A DNA stretch of 64,000 bases. Source: Vreelandella stevensii S18214. Its GTDB lineage: Bacteria; Pseudomonadota; Gammaproteobacteria; Pseudomonadales; Halomonadaceae. The position numbers and the translations under genes are program-made. This document shows, in pieces, positions 11,548 to 19,207 of this stretch (positions are counted from its first letter, which is position 1; each line of letters starts with the position of its first letter). The stretch lies in contig NZ_AJTS01000047.1 in NCBI RefSeq assembly GCF_000275725.1, positions 1-64,000 on the forward strand, in the 5' to 3' direction. A model generated the notes under the pieces. The model was not told the DNA's origin and made no database searches. It saw only the letters and a program-made list of their open reading frames with translations.

Positions 11548-11907
11548 GTGACGCGGACGACCCCCTCAAAAAAGCATGCGCTTTCACCGCCCCCCAGGCC
11601 GACGTGCTGTGAGCTATGTCAGCGCGACACCTCACTGACCAGGCACCACCTGATCCCCCGCACGCTGCATGACAAGCCGCGTTACCAGAAGCGGCATAGC
11701 CGTGAAGAGCGGCTGACGGCGATCGTCTGGATCTGCCACGCCTGCCATAAGCATGTTCATCGCCTGTATAGCGAGCGTGAATTGGCCGACCGCTTTGCCA
11801 GCCTGGAAGCGCTGCAAGCAGACCCGGAGATTCACGACTTCGTGACGTGGCTGGCCACCAAGCCAGCAGGTTTCAAGCCCAAATCGCCGGTGCGTAAACG
11901 CCGCTGA
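11548..11907 (+). CDS. HNH-motif protein
   Basis: A 119-residue basic protein with a GTG start. It has a CELCQRD knuckle, then TRHHLIPRTLHD and a second cluster ICHACHKHVH, which together give the His-containing beta-beta-alpha metal fold of HNH nucleases with a structural zinc site. The C-terminus is Lys/Arg-rich. Small HNH proteins of this kind occur outside phages and their cellular role is often unknown. It is preceded by a divergent membrane-protein gene. Confidence 0.75.
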   Translation: MTRTTPSKKHALSPPPRPTCCELCQRDTSLTRHHLIPRTLHDKPRYQKRHSREERLTAIVWICHACHKHVHRLYSERELADRFASLEALQADPEIHDFVTWLATKPAGFKPKSPVRKRR

Positions 11908-11926
11908 ACCCGTGTTCATCCGGAGC

Positions 11927-12358
11927 CTAAACCAGGCGCAGCCCCTGCTGGTCCTGCCAGGCCGCTTCCAGCGCTTGCTCGAGCGGTGCCTTGAGATGCT
12001 CGGGCAGTGCGGCGTGGGCATCGTTCAGCGACACGAAGTCACGATTGCGCAGCCAGCAGTAGGCCCAGGCGCACGCTTCTTCTTCGCTTTGTGGCGCAGG
12101 GCGGGCAGGCATCTGGTTGAGCAGAAACACCGCCGTACGAGGCGCCCAGCGCGGTATTTCAGCAGTGCTTTCCTCGCACCACTGCCGGAGCGTGGCGCCG
12201 TTGGGAGTCGACTCCGGCGTGCCCAATTTGGCTACCCGTGCCGTTTCCGCCAGAATCAGCGCCAACTGATCGACATCAGCCCTGCCTAGCGACAGCCACT
12301 GACGCAGCAGTGCCGGGAGTCCTGTACGCACCTTGGTATAAAAGTCATCTTGCGGCAT
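11927..12358 (-). CDS. Conserved hypothetical protein
   Basis: A 143-residue cytoplasmic-looking protein, rich in Leu, Ala and Trp, mostly helical by composition. A central PRWAPRTAVFLLNQMP and CAWAYCWLRNRDFVSLNDAHAALPEHL are its most distinctive parts. No family was recognised. It diverges from the patB gene with fewer than 40 bases between the starts, so the promoters must overlap, and converges with the HNH gene. Confidence 0.65.
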   Translation of the reverse strand: MPQDDFYTKVRTGLPALLRQWLSLGRADVDQLALILAETARVAKLGTPESTPNGATLRQWCEESTAEIPRWAPRTAVFLLNQMPARPAPQSEEEACAWAYCWLRNRDFVSLNDAHAALPEHLKAPLEQALEAAWQDQQGLRLV

Positions 12359-12396
12359 GCTGCGTGACTACCTCGTAAACATAAGTGAGACCGATC

Positions 12397-13560
12397 ATGG
12401 CATTCGATTTTGCCACGCCTGTTGAGCGACGCGCGCCTGCCGGAGGTTATGCATCCCAAAAATGGCACCGCTTTGGTGCTGACGTGTTGCCGCTGTGGGT
12501 GGCCGACATGGACTTTCGCTCACCCCCTGCCGTCATAGACGCGCTTCAGGCACGGGTCGAACACGGCGTCTATGGGTACGGCGAAGTGCCCACCAGTTTG
12601 ACCGATGCCCTCTGCCAATGGAGCGCCCAGCACTATGGCTGGACGATTGAGCCGAGCTGGCAGCAGTGGCTGCCAGGCGTGGTGCCGGCGCTGCACTTTG
12701 CCGCCATGGCGCTGACCCAGCCAGGCGAAGGCATCTTGACGGTCGCCCCGATCTATCCCCCCTTCATGGCGGTGGCTGCCCGTACGGGGCGCGTGGCACA
12801 GCAGGCGATGTTAGCCGAGCCCGCCGCCCCTGGCGAGCCCTGGACACTGGATATTGCCGCGCTGGAAGCGGCCATGACCCCACAAACGCGGCTGCTGCTA
12901 TGGTGCCATCCCCACAACCCCACGGGGCGCGTCTGGTCCACAGAAGAACTGGCGGCCCTGGCAGCGTTGGTGGAGCGCCATGACCTGTGGGTAGTCTCGG
13001 ATGAACTGCACTGTGACCTGCTATTGAGAGAGGGCGACACGCATCGCCCGTTGGCGGCCATGTTTCCCACCCTGGCCAAGCGCACCATCACGCTGTGGGC
13101 ACCGTCCAAAACCTTCAACCTGGCCGGGTTGACCAGCGCCTGTGCCGTCATCGCCGATGCCGAACTGAGAGAGCGCTTTGCCACGGCCACCAAAGGGTTC
13201 TTGCCCGATGGCAATGTACTGGGCCTGGTGGCTGCCGAGGCCGCCTACCGTGACGGGGAGCCGTGGCGGCAGGCGTTGCTGGAGGTGCTACGCAGCCACG
13301 TGGCAACGCTGGAAGCACGCGTGGCCACGTGGCCGGGTGTCTCGATGAGCGCGCCAGAGTCCACCTATCTGGCGTGGCTGGATATGCGTGAGGCGGGACT
13401 GGGGGCGTCGCCCGCTCAGGTGCTGTTGGAGCAGGCAGGCGTGGCGCTATCGGACGGTGCGGCTTTTGGTTGCCCGGGGTTCGTGCGCCTCAATTTTGGC
13501 ACCACCGCTTCCCAGCTGGAAGCGGCGTTGTCACGCATGGATACGCTGTTAAACGCGTGA
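12397..13560 (+). CDS. patB: PatB/MalY-type C-S lyase
   Basis: A 387-residue fold-type I PLP enzyme of the MalY/PatB cystathionine beta-lyase-like group. The N-terminal block ADVLPLWVADMDF is diagnostic. The PLP lysine is Lys238 in WAPSKTFNLAG, and NPTGRVW and SDELHCDL provide further cofactor contacts. Members cleave cystathionine or related thioethers to a thiol, pyruvate and ammonia in the cytoplasm. ATG at 12397 is preferred to GTG at 12385. The exact substrate is inferred only at family level. Confidence 0.88.
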   Translation: MAFDFATPVERRAPAGGYASQKWHRFGADVLPLWVADMDFRSPPAVIDALQARVEHGVYGYGEVPTSLTDALCQWSAQHYGWTIEPSWQQWLPGVVPALHFAAMALTQPGEGILTVAPIYPPFMAVAARTGRVAQQAMLAEPAAPGEPWTLDIAALEAAMTPQTRLLLWCHPHNPTGRVWSTEELAALAALVERHDLWVVSDELHCDLLLREGDTHRPLAAMFPTLAKRTITLWAPSKTFNLAGLTSACAVIADAELRERFATATKGFLPDGNVLGLVAAEAAYRDGEPWRQALLEVLRSHVATLEARVATWPGVSMSAPESTYLAWLDMREAGLGASPAQVLLEQAGVALSDGAAFGCPGFVRLNFGTTASQLEAALSRMDTLLNA

Positions 13561-13583
13561 TGCGCTGTGCCGACTGTGCAGCA

Positions 13584-14528
13584 TCAATAAAGTAGGGCAA
13601 ACAGCTTGCGGCGGTAGGTGACCGTCAACGGGTGGTCGGCTCCCAGCGCATCGAACACCTGCAGTAGCGTTTTGCGGGCCGCGTCGTCGTTATAGGCGCG
13701 GTCCTGCTTCATCAGCGTTAGCAGGGCTTCCAGGCCTGCGTCGTACTGGCCATCGGCCACCTGGCGCAGCGCCCGCTGGTACTGCGCTTCGCTGTCCGTA
13801 CGATCACCCAGCGCGGCGATCTCTTCGGTTGAAAGCGCCTGCTCGCTGAACTCGATGCTGGCGCGCACGCCACGGGCCGGTGCCGCATCGCGCTCCTCTG
13901 GCGGCAAATTGTCCAACACACTGCGCGCTTCGTCACCACGGCCTTCAGCGACCAGCGCTTTGGCCAAACCTACCTGATACGCGTAGTGCTCGGGATATTG
14001 GCCCATCAGCGTTTGGTAGATCTCCCGTGCGCCAGCGGCGTCGCCGGCGCCCAAGGCTTCCTCTGCCTGCTCTTCAGGGCTGGGCGGTGCGTTACCGGGG
14101 GCAGGGAAGTAGCGATTGAGCCACTCGCGGACTTCTTTCTCTGGCAACGCCCCCTGAAAGCTATCCACCAGGCCCCCCTGGCTTACCAGTTTTACGTCTG
14201 GCACCGAGCGCACGCCAAGCTGGCTGGCAATTTCCGGGTTGGCTTCCACGTCCAGCGTGGCCAGCAGAAATGCCCCGGCATACTCGACGGCCAGCTTCTC
14301 GAGCACCGGCATCAGGTTTTTGCACGGCTCGCACCAGGGAGCCCAGCAATCCAGTAGCACAGGTACCTGCATGGACGCTTCCAACACCTGCTGAATATTG
14401 CCCGCGTTCAGCTCGATAATGACCTCTTCGCGAGTAACGGAGGGGCGCTCGCCCTGTGCAGCAGTGCTCTTGCTGGTCGCGGGGTCGGCCGTCAAAGGGT
14501 TGCCGGTGCGGGGATCGATAATCGACAT
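13584..14528 (-). CDS. cnoX: CnoX/YbbN-type thioredoxin-TPR protein
   Basis: A 314-residue protein with a thioredoxin domain at about residues 35-145 and a C-terminal TPR-like region made of helical repeats to the end. The active site is WCEPCK (Cys66, Cys69), as in most CnoX homologs; the E. coli protein has lost the first Cys. The family holds unfolded clients for GroEL under oxidative stress. Start at 14528 (MSIIDPRTGNP) is the better family match; an ATG 15 bases upstream is possible. It marks the left border of the accessory island. Confidence 0.87.
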   Translation of the reverse strand: MSIIDPRTGNPLTADPATSKSTAAQGERPSVTREEVIIELNAGNIQQVLEASMQVPVLLDCWAPWCEPCKNLMPVLEKLAVEYAGAFLLATLDVEANPEIASQLGVRSVPDVKLVSQGGLVDSFQGALPEKEVREWLNRYFPAPGNAPPSPEEQAEEALGAGDAAGAREIYQTLMGQYPEHYAYQVGLAKALVAEGRGDEARSVLDNLPPEERDAAPARGVRASIEFSEQALSTEEIAALGDRTDSEAQYQRALRQVADGQYDAGLEALLTLMKQDRAYNDDAARKTLLQVFDALGADHPLTVTYRRKLFALLY

Positions 14529-14722
14529 GGGTAAACTCTGCATCGCGTGAAAAAGGGATTACCCTTGGATATGCAGGCGTGAGGTGGAGGATTCAAGCAA
14601 TGCGTTGGAAATAAAACGTTGGCTGCATAAGTGATGCGCACAAAAAAGCCGATCCTCGAAAGAAGAGTGCTACACGGCAGAGGAAACTGCATCGAGACCA
14701 TGTTCATGGCATTGCCTTTCGT
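14529..14722. other. Island left-border spacer
   Basis: About 190 bases with no convincing gene. It contains the likely promoter region of the CnoX-type gene and AT-richer sequence than the neighbouring core genes. In the frame of the following fragment the reading frame stays open from about 14615, which may be decayed coding sequence. Confidence 0.4.
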
Positions 14723-14986
14723 GTGCTTGGTGCCGTGTTTGTACGTTTGCCCTCTGTTCAAGAAGCTCGGGTATCCGGGTATCGTCAGGTGGTCGATCCC
14801 ACTACAGGCGGTACACGCGATCAGTACCTATACAGTATCAAGGTCACCCGGACTCAGTGGAAACGAATCCACTTTGATCTGCTAGAGCAGGTCGATCCGG
14901 TGGCAGCTGTTGAGGTGTTTACGCTTCGCCGTGACATGACCCCAACAGGCATCTTTAGAGACATTGAGCCGTTTAAGCTGGTCTAA
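14723..14986 (+). pseudogene. Orphan C-terminal protein fragment
   Basis: An 87-codon reading frame starting at a GTG with no clear ribosome site; the open frame continues upstream to 14615 without a better start, so the 5' part is probably missing. The encoded sequence ([20 protein letters not shown], later [12 protein letters not shown]) reads like real protein and its stop overlaps the convergent gene's stop by two bases, a normal tail-to-tail arrangement. I do not recognise the family. It may be a remnant of a larger island gene or a genuine small gene. Confidence 0.35.
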
Positions 14987-15486
14987 AGCGCCTCCCGCCA
15001 ATATTGGATGGACGTATCAGCGACCATCCCCTGCTGGGTGCCAATCTCGATGACGGCTTGCTGAAAAGTGCGTGCGAGGCCTGGCTGATGACACAGCGCC
15101 AGTGACCGAATGATACGCGTGATGCGTAAATGGTTATGGCCACCGGCTTTCAGCCAGATGTGCGTTGGTATCGCTAACGTTGGTTGAGCAACGATGCCGT
15201 TTTCATCCCGAGCGAGGCCAAAAAAATCAAGCATCACCGCTAGCGATTGCTGCTGGTGCTGGCGCATAACATCGCTATCTTGAAAGGCAGCTTGCACGGT
15301 GGGTGTTAAAAGGGGCGCAAAGCCGTTAAACCTGCCCGCCTCAGGAATAGGGAACAGCCACTGAATATAGTCGTGGGTGTGTTCTAGCCAAAAGGACGAC
15401 AGCGCCCAAATATCCTCTAGACGCCGACCTTTATGGTCCAGGCCTTCGCCACTGTAAAAATCGATCAAGCGCGTATCGTTATCCAT
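14983..15486 (-). CDS. Opioid growth factor receptor-like (OGFr_N) protein
   Basis: A 167-residue protein with the OGFr conserved region: [18 protein letters not shown], then [17 protein letters not shown] and the FNGFAPLLT block. Bacterial members are common as small stand-alone proteins of unknown function, so the eukaryotic receptor name says nothing about role. Its ATG overlaps the stop of the truncated gamma-glutamylcyclotransferase frame (TAATG), so translation is probably coupled to that stub. Confidence 0.8.
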   Translation of the reverse strand: MDNDTRLIDFYSGEGLDHKGRRLEDIWALSSFWLEHTHDYIQWLFPIPEAGRFNGFAPLLTPTVQAAFQDSDVMRQHQQQSLAVMLDFFGLARDENGIVAQPTLAIPTHIWLKAGGHNHLRITRIIRSLALCHQPGLARTFQQAVIEIGTQQGMVADTSIQYWREAL

Positions 15487-15596
15487 TAGACAGCCTCCAT
15501 AGTGAGCTCTGTCGTCGCGTATAACGCCGTCTCGCGCGCATGGCGATCTGTTAAACGCTGGGTAGCCATGTTGGAGCCGTAAGCAAAATAGAGCAT
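15486..15596 (-). pseudogene. Gamma-glutamylcyclotransferase N-terminal stub
   Basis: A 36-codon frame starting with an excellent ribosome site (AAAGGAGG) and the signature MLYFAYGSNMATQRL of GGCT-like proteins, which normally run to about 110-190 residues. After 36 residues the frame stops and the OGFr-like gene begins on the overlapping base. The catalytic Glu region of the family is absent, so no enzyme can be made. Either a deletion fused the GGCT start to the next gene, or the stub survives as a leader that drives translation of the OGFr-like protein. Confidence 0.7.
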
Positions 15597-15684
15597 GGTA
15601 ACCCTCCTTTGTGTAGAAACGATAAGTCGTGGCTTTTTCCGCATGCGGAAAACATGTATGTCAGAACCTGGGAGTAAAAGCTGT

Positions 15685-16716
15685 TCATGACGGTGCAGAG
15701 TGTTCGGTGGCGTAATGTGCCAGCATCTGTTCTGCGTTGGTTTTGATCGTTTCTTGCCACACATCAGGAGCAAGGACCTTGATATTTGGCCCCATGCCCA
15801 TCAGCCACCACAGAGTTTGTTGGTCATCCGGTACATGGGCGGTTAGCCGATACCAACTGTCAGTGCCCGGCAATGCTTCTATCGACTGTTTGTCTGACAG
15901 CGGCGTTTCCTGTAATAGCCACGCTACGGATCTGGTAATGTCAGCTTCCAGAACCACATCGCTTGGCCCCTGACGGTATCCAAACGCACCGCCCTGGATG
16001 TACTCATCGATGTCAAAATCGTGCTGCGCCTGCCAGGGCTGATGACTTAATGTTGCCAGCTTCACTCGGTGAAGGGCGAACTGGCGCAGGTCCCTGAACC
16101 CGTCCACATGCGCTAACAGATAGGTGGCGCTGTGGCGGCTCACAATGCCTTGAGGATGAAGCGTCAACGCCTTTTCAGAGTGACTGGTGCGCGATAGATA
16201 AATCACGTCAACGGCTTTCTGCTCAAGGAGCGCCTGCGAAATGGTTTGCCAGGTTGCCTCGTCAATCTCAGCGGGGATCAGCGCTTTGCCATTGGGAATG
16301 GCACGTACCTTGCGTGCCCACTGACTAAGCCCATTAGTGCTCATATCGTCCAGCAGTTTCCGCGCATCGGTAAAGTGGTGCGAGAGTTGCCCGACCACCA
16401 CCGGAGGAAGCAACCCTTTCAAGTACTCTTCTGCCAGAACCAGCGTCAGCGCACCAGGCACATCCAGCGCAGGTAGCTGGCACTGAAAGTCACGATCAAA
16501 ATACCAGCGGTAAGGTTTCTGGCTATCGTCACAGCCAATCGGAAACTGCGTGGATAGCTTCTGGCTTAAATCCCGCTGCAGCGAACGTGTATCGATATTG
16601 AACCCGCGCTCTGCAAGCTTCTCTTTCAACACGGGGGTCGCGATACGCCCTGGTGCTCGAGGAATCAACTGCAACATGGTTAAGTAGCGAAAAAGCGTAT
16701 CGCGGGGCTCAGACAT
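15685..16716 (-). CDS. WYL-domain transcriptional regulator
   Basis: A 343-residue regulator. The N-terminal ~65 residues (RYLTMLQLIPRAPGRIATPV, then RSLQRDLSQKL) form a winged helix. A WYL domain follows at about 140-230 (VIYLSRTSHSEKALTLHPQG, ATYLLAHVDGF), with a C-terminal WCX-like extension. WYL regulators such as BrxR and CapW bind a palindrome and repress phage-defence operons until a signal is sensed. Here it lies just downstream of a DUF2201-like gene, whose promoter region carries a perfect palindrome. Starts at 16743 or 16800 are possible. Confidence 0.88.
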   Translation of the reverse strand: MSEPRDTLFRYLTMLQLIPRAPGRIATPVLKEKLAERGFNIDTRSLQRDLSQKLSTQFPIGCDDSQKPYRWYFDRDFQCQLPALDVPGALTLVLAEEYLKGLLPPVVVGQLSHHFTDARKLLDDMSTNGLSQWARKVRAIPNGKALIPAEIDEATWQTISQALLEQKAVDVIYLSRTSHSEKALTLHPQGIVSRHSATYLLAHVDGFRDLRQFALHRVKLATLSHQPWQAQHDFDIDEYIQGGAFGYRQGPSDVVLEADITRSVAWLLQETPLSDKQSIEALPGTDSWYRLTAHVPDDQQTLWWLMGMGPNIKVLAPDVWQETIKTNAEQMLAHYATEHSAPS

Positions 16717-16756
16717 AGTGACGCAAACCTTGGCTGAATGCATGAAAGCGTTGAGT

Positions 16757-17374
16757 TTAGCGCGCCTCACAAAACGTAGCGACTTGTTCTGGCAAAGCAC
16801 CTGGCTCTTTAGCGATCAGGTGGGCACGTTGTCTCCAGAGCATAAGGGTGCTGTGCGAGACTTGGGTGTCAGGTAAGGCATGCCACAAGGCGGCGGGATG
16901 TATATCCATGGAGGTTTCAACTGAAAGATTAGGGTGTCCCTCCAGCCAGCGGTAAACGCTCAATGCGTTACGCCCCACGCACACGGGAAAGAGCAAGGCA
17001 TCCGCAGGGAAAGGAATCTCAAGTGCTAACAGCAGTGAATTCACTTCATGGTCGCAAGCAAGGTGCCAACGTTGATCGTCGGCTACGAGCGGTGCAATCA
17101 GATGGCCGGCCACGCAATGCCAAATGAGATGCGCCTGCAGGAACTGGCGGGAGGTATCAGATAACGTAGCGCTGTATTGGGGACAAAAAAAGAGAGATTT
17201 ACCATCTGTGCTCGCACTATTGAGCGCGGAGTCAACCACCGGCGTGACAGTTAAAAACTGGCTTAAGTAGCCCATGATGGGCAGCTCATGTTGCCACCGT
17301 TCACGATCAGCTAACCACTTGGCTGTTTCCTGCTGAGTCGTCTTTTGAGTCGTTACACACTCGCTCATTGTCAT
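16757..17374 (-). CDS. DUF2201-like putative metallopeptidase N-domain protein
   Basis: A 205-residue protein resembling the N-terminal metallopeptidase-like domain of DUF2201 proteins. STDGKSLFFCPQY and the helix AHLIWHCVAGHL, then WHLACDHEVNSLLL, align with the family's TDG..L..NP, AHEVLHVALGH and WNIACDYAIN patterns. The zinc His residues (82, 86, 91) are kept, but the catalytic Glu of HExxH is Leu83, so peptidase activity is doubtful. The C-terminal VWA-like half of longer members is absent. First gene of the WYL operon. ATG at 17374 or GTG at 17386 could be the start; AAGGAAGG lies just upstream of both. Confidence 0.6.
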   Translation of the reverse strand: MTMSECVTTQKTTQQETAKWLADRERWQHELPIMGYLSQFLTVTPVVDSALNSASTDGKSLFFCPQYSATLSDTSRQFLQAHLIWHCVAGHLIAPLVADDQRWHLACDHEVNSLLLALEIPFPADALLFPVCVGRNALSVYRWLEGHPNLSVETSMDIHPAALWHALPDTQVSHSTLMLWRQRAHLIAKEPGALPEQVATFCEAR

Positions 17375-17422
17375 CTTCGCGGCCACCTTCCTTGATAAGA
17401 GAAGGTGAGGCTATAGCTTGAT

Positions 17423-17441
17423 TGCGACATTATGTGTCGCA
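17423..17441. promoter_or_regulatory. Perfect palindrome, candidate WYL operator
   Basis: TGCGACA-TTATG-TGTCGCA has perfect 7-base arms. It lies about 50 bases upstream of the DUF2201-like gene, overlapping a plausible minus-strand promoter (TATAGC as -10 about 20 bases nearer the gene). It also sits between that operon and the divergent truncated gene, so one bound regulator could control both sides. Binding by the WYL protein is inference from the autoregulation seen in BrxR and CapW. Confidence 0.55.
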
Positions 17442-17585
17442 CCTTTCGAAGATGCTGATTAGTGATGGTGCTGCCACATGAGAAAAATGTTTGAAAATAG
17501 TTCTTGATACAATAATTTATAAGCACGTTGCCGACACAAGAGTGTCAGCTGAAAAAGCAAGTTTTAACTATAATGAGGAATAAGA

Positions 17586-17650
17586 ATGAGCAATCGTCAT
17601 GCCAGTCGCGCCATACTGGTGCTTGAGTCTCCATGGGCGTTATCGAACAT
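17586..17650 (+). pseudogene. 5' fragment of a gene cut by the IS element
   Basis: A frame with a strong ribosome site (ATGAGGAATAAG before the ATG) opens divergently from the WYL operon and starts MSNRHASRAILVLESPW. After roughly 20 codons it runs into the left end of the IS200/IS605 element, and the remaining frame is only antisense of tnpA. The rest of the gene is not found on the other side of the element. The product cannot be named. Confidence 0.5.
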
Positions 17651-17669
17651 CGCGAAAAACCTCGTACTT

Positions 17670-18125
17670 CTAGTGCGAGGGTGGATAGCGAGGGGCGCGA
17701 GAGCGTCCCTGGTCCGGCCTCGATTGTTGCTCAATATACTGCTTGACCATGCTCAGGGGGGCGCCTCCGACACTTCCCGCAAAGTAGCTTGGACTCCATA
17801 GCGCATTTTTCAGGTACGCAGGCTTCACCAGTTCGGGGTGCAGCCGCTTCAATCTCCTGCTTGATACGCCTTTCAAGCTGTTCACCAGTTTGGATAACGC
17901 CACTTTTGGCGGGTAGTTAACCAACAGGTGAACGTGATCTGTCTCACCATTGAACTCAACTAGCTCGCTTTCAAAATCCGCGCAGACCCGTCGAAATAGC
18001 GTTTCAAGGGAGTCGAGGTGCTCAGTGTTGAAGATTCTGCCCCGGTATTTGGTCACAAAGACCAAGTGAGCATGAATCATAAAAACACAGTGTCTACCGG
18101 TGCGTAAGTCTTGTTTGGTCTCCAT
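17670..18125 (-). CDS. tnpA: IS200/IS605 Y1 transposase TnpA
   Basis: A 151-residue HUH single-strand transposase. The metal-binding HUH motif is His64-Val-His66 in ETDHVHLLV and the nucleophile is Tyr130 in MVKQYIEQQ, so it looks intact. It cuts and rejoins single-stranded element ends by recognising the hairpins. Transcribed divergently from tnpB with only 20 bases between the starts. Confidence 0.93.
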   Translation of the reverse strand: METKQDLRTGRHCVFMIHAHLVFVTKYRGRIFNTEHLDSLETLFRRVCADFESELVEFNGETDHVHLLVNYPPKVALSKLVNSLKGVSSRRLKRLHPELVKPAYLKNALWSPSYFAGSVGGAPLSMVKQYIEQQSRPDQGRSRAPRYPPSH

Positions 18126-18145
18126 AGGCCAACTATACTACAGCC

Positions 18146-19207
18146 ATGAAGCAGACCAAGACCCTCAAGGTTCGAGTGAAGGACAAACACGCCGCCGAGC
18201 TTAACCGCATGGCCCGCAGCGTGAATTTTGTTTGGAACTACCTCAACGAACTGTCTTCCCGAGCCATTCGGGAGAAAGGTCTGTTTCTGTCTGCCTACGA
18301 CATGCACCCCTATACCAAGGGTGCTGGCAAGGACCTCGGCCTGCACAGCCAAACGCTGCAATGCATCGCTGCTGAATACGTTGCCCGCCGCAAGCAGTTC
18401 AAAAAGCCCCGCTTGAATTGGCGCAAGTCCGGCGGTGTACGCCGCTCACTTGGCTGGATTCCGGTCAATACCGGCGCGGCCAAGTGGAAGAACGGGCAGG
18501 TATTTCACAACGGCACCTACTTCAAGGTGTGGGATAGCTACGGCCTGTCGACATACAAGTTCCGTGCCGGCAGTTTCAACGAAGATAGCCGGGGCCGGTG
18601 GTATTTCAATGTTGCGGTCGAGGTGGACGTGCAGCCGACGCTTGGGCAGGGCGCCGTTGGCATCGACCTTGGGCTCAAGGATGTGGCCACCTGTAGCGAT
18701 GGAGGAAGGCTGGAAAACAGCCGCTTCTACCGCCGCATGGAAGACCAGTTGGCGACAGCCCAACGTGCCCGCAACAAGCGGCGGGTAAAAGCTATTCACG
18801 CCAAGATCAAGAACCGTCGCCAGGACGCGCAGCACAAGTTTTCCCGGAAACTCGTCAACCAGTACGGCGAAATCGTCGTGGGCGATGTTTCCTCAACCAG
18901 GCTCGCGAAGACCAGGATGGCCAAAAGCGTCTACGACGCTGGCTGGTCACAACTGAAAACGATGCTGGAATATAAATGCGCTCACGCAGGCATCGTCTTC
19001 AAGGTCGTTCGCGAAACCAACACCACCCGCGCCTGTTCGTCGTGCGGCTCGCTTAGCGGGCCGCAGGGCGTCAACGGGTTGCGAGTAAGGGTCTGGGAGT
19101 GCGTGGAGTGTGGTGTACTCCACGACCGGGACGTGAATGCGGCCCGGAATATCCTCAGCCTCGGGGCAGGACGTTGCCCTCAAGAAGTTGGAATCCCCGT
19201 CCTTTAG
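18146..19207 (+). CDS. tnpB: TnpB RNA-guided nuclease-family protein
   Basis: A 353-residue TnpB. RuvC motif I is GIDLGLKD (Asp174), the zinc knuckle is Cys297/Cys300 with Cys319/Cys322, and RuvC motif III is HDRDVNAARNI (Asp329). At the RuvC II position, where most TnpBs have Glu before Asp/Asn-Leu, this protein has IVVGDVSS, with Gly246 replacing Glu. Canonical TnpBs cut DNA next to a target motif using an RNA from the element's right end. A subgroup is known with shifted catalytic residues, so activity cannot be excluded. Confidence 0.9.
   Translation: MKQTKTLKVRVKDKHAAELNRMARSVNFVWNYLNELSSRAIREKGLFLSAYDMHPYTKGAGKDLGLHSQTLQCIAAEYVARRKQFKKPRLNWRKSGGVRRSLGWIPVNTGAAKWKNGQVFHNGTYFKVWDSYGLSTYKFRAGSFNEDSRGRWYFNVAVEVDVQPTLGQGAVGIDLGLKDVATCSDGGRLENSRFYRRMEDQLATAQRARNKRRVKAIHAKIKNRRQDAQHKFSRKLVNQYGEIVVGDVSSTRLAKTRMAKSVYDAGWSQLKTMLEYKCAHAGIVFKVVRETNTTRACSSCGSLSGPQGVNGLRVRVWECVECGVLHDRDVNAARNILSLGAGRCPQEVGIPVL

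Noticed and set aside
17586-17801. 71-codon frame running from the broken divergent gene into the IS
   Set aside because: After about 20 codons it only reads antisense tnpA, so it is a chance fusion, not a gene.
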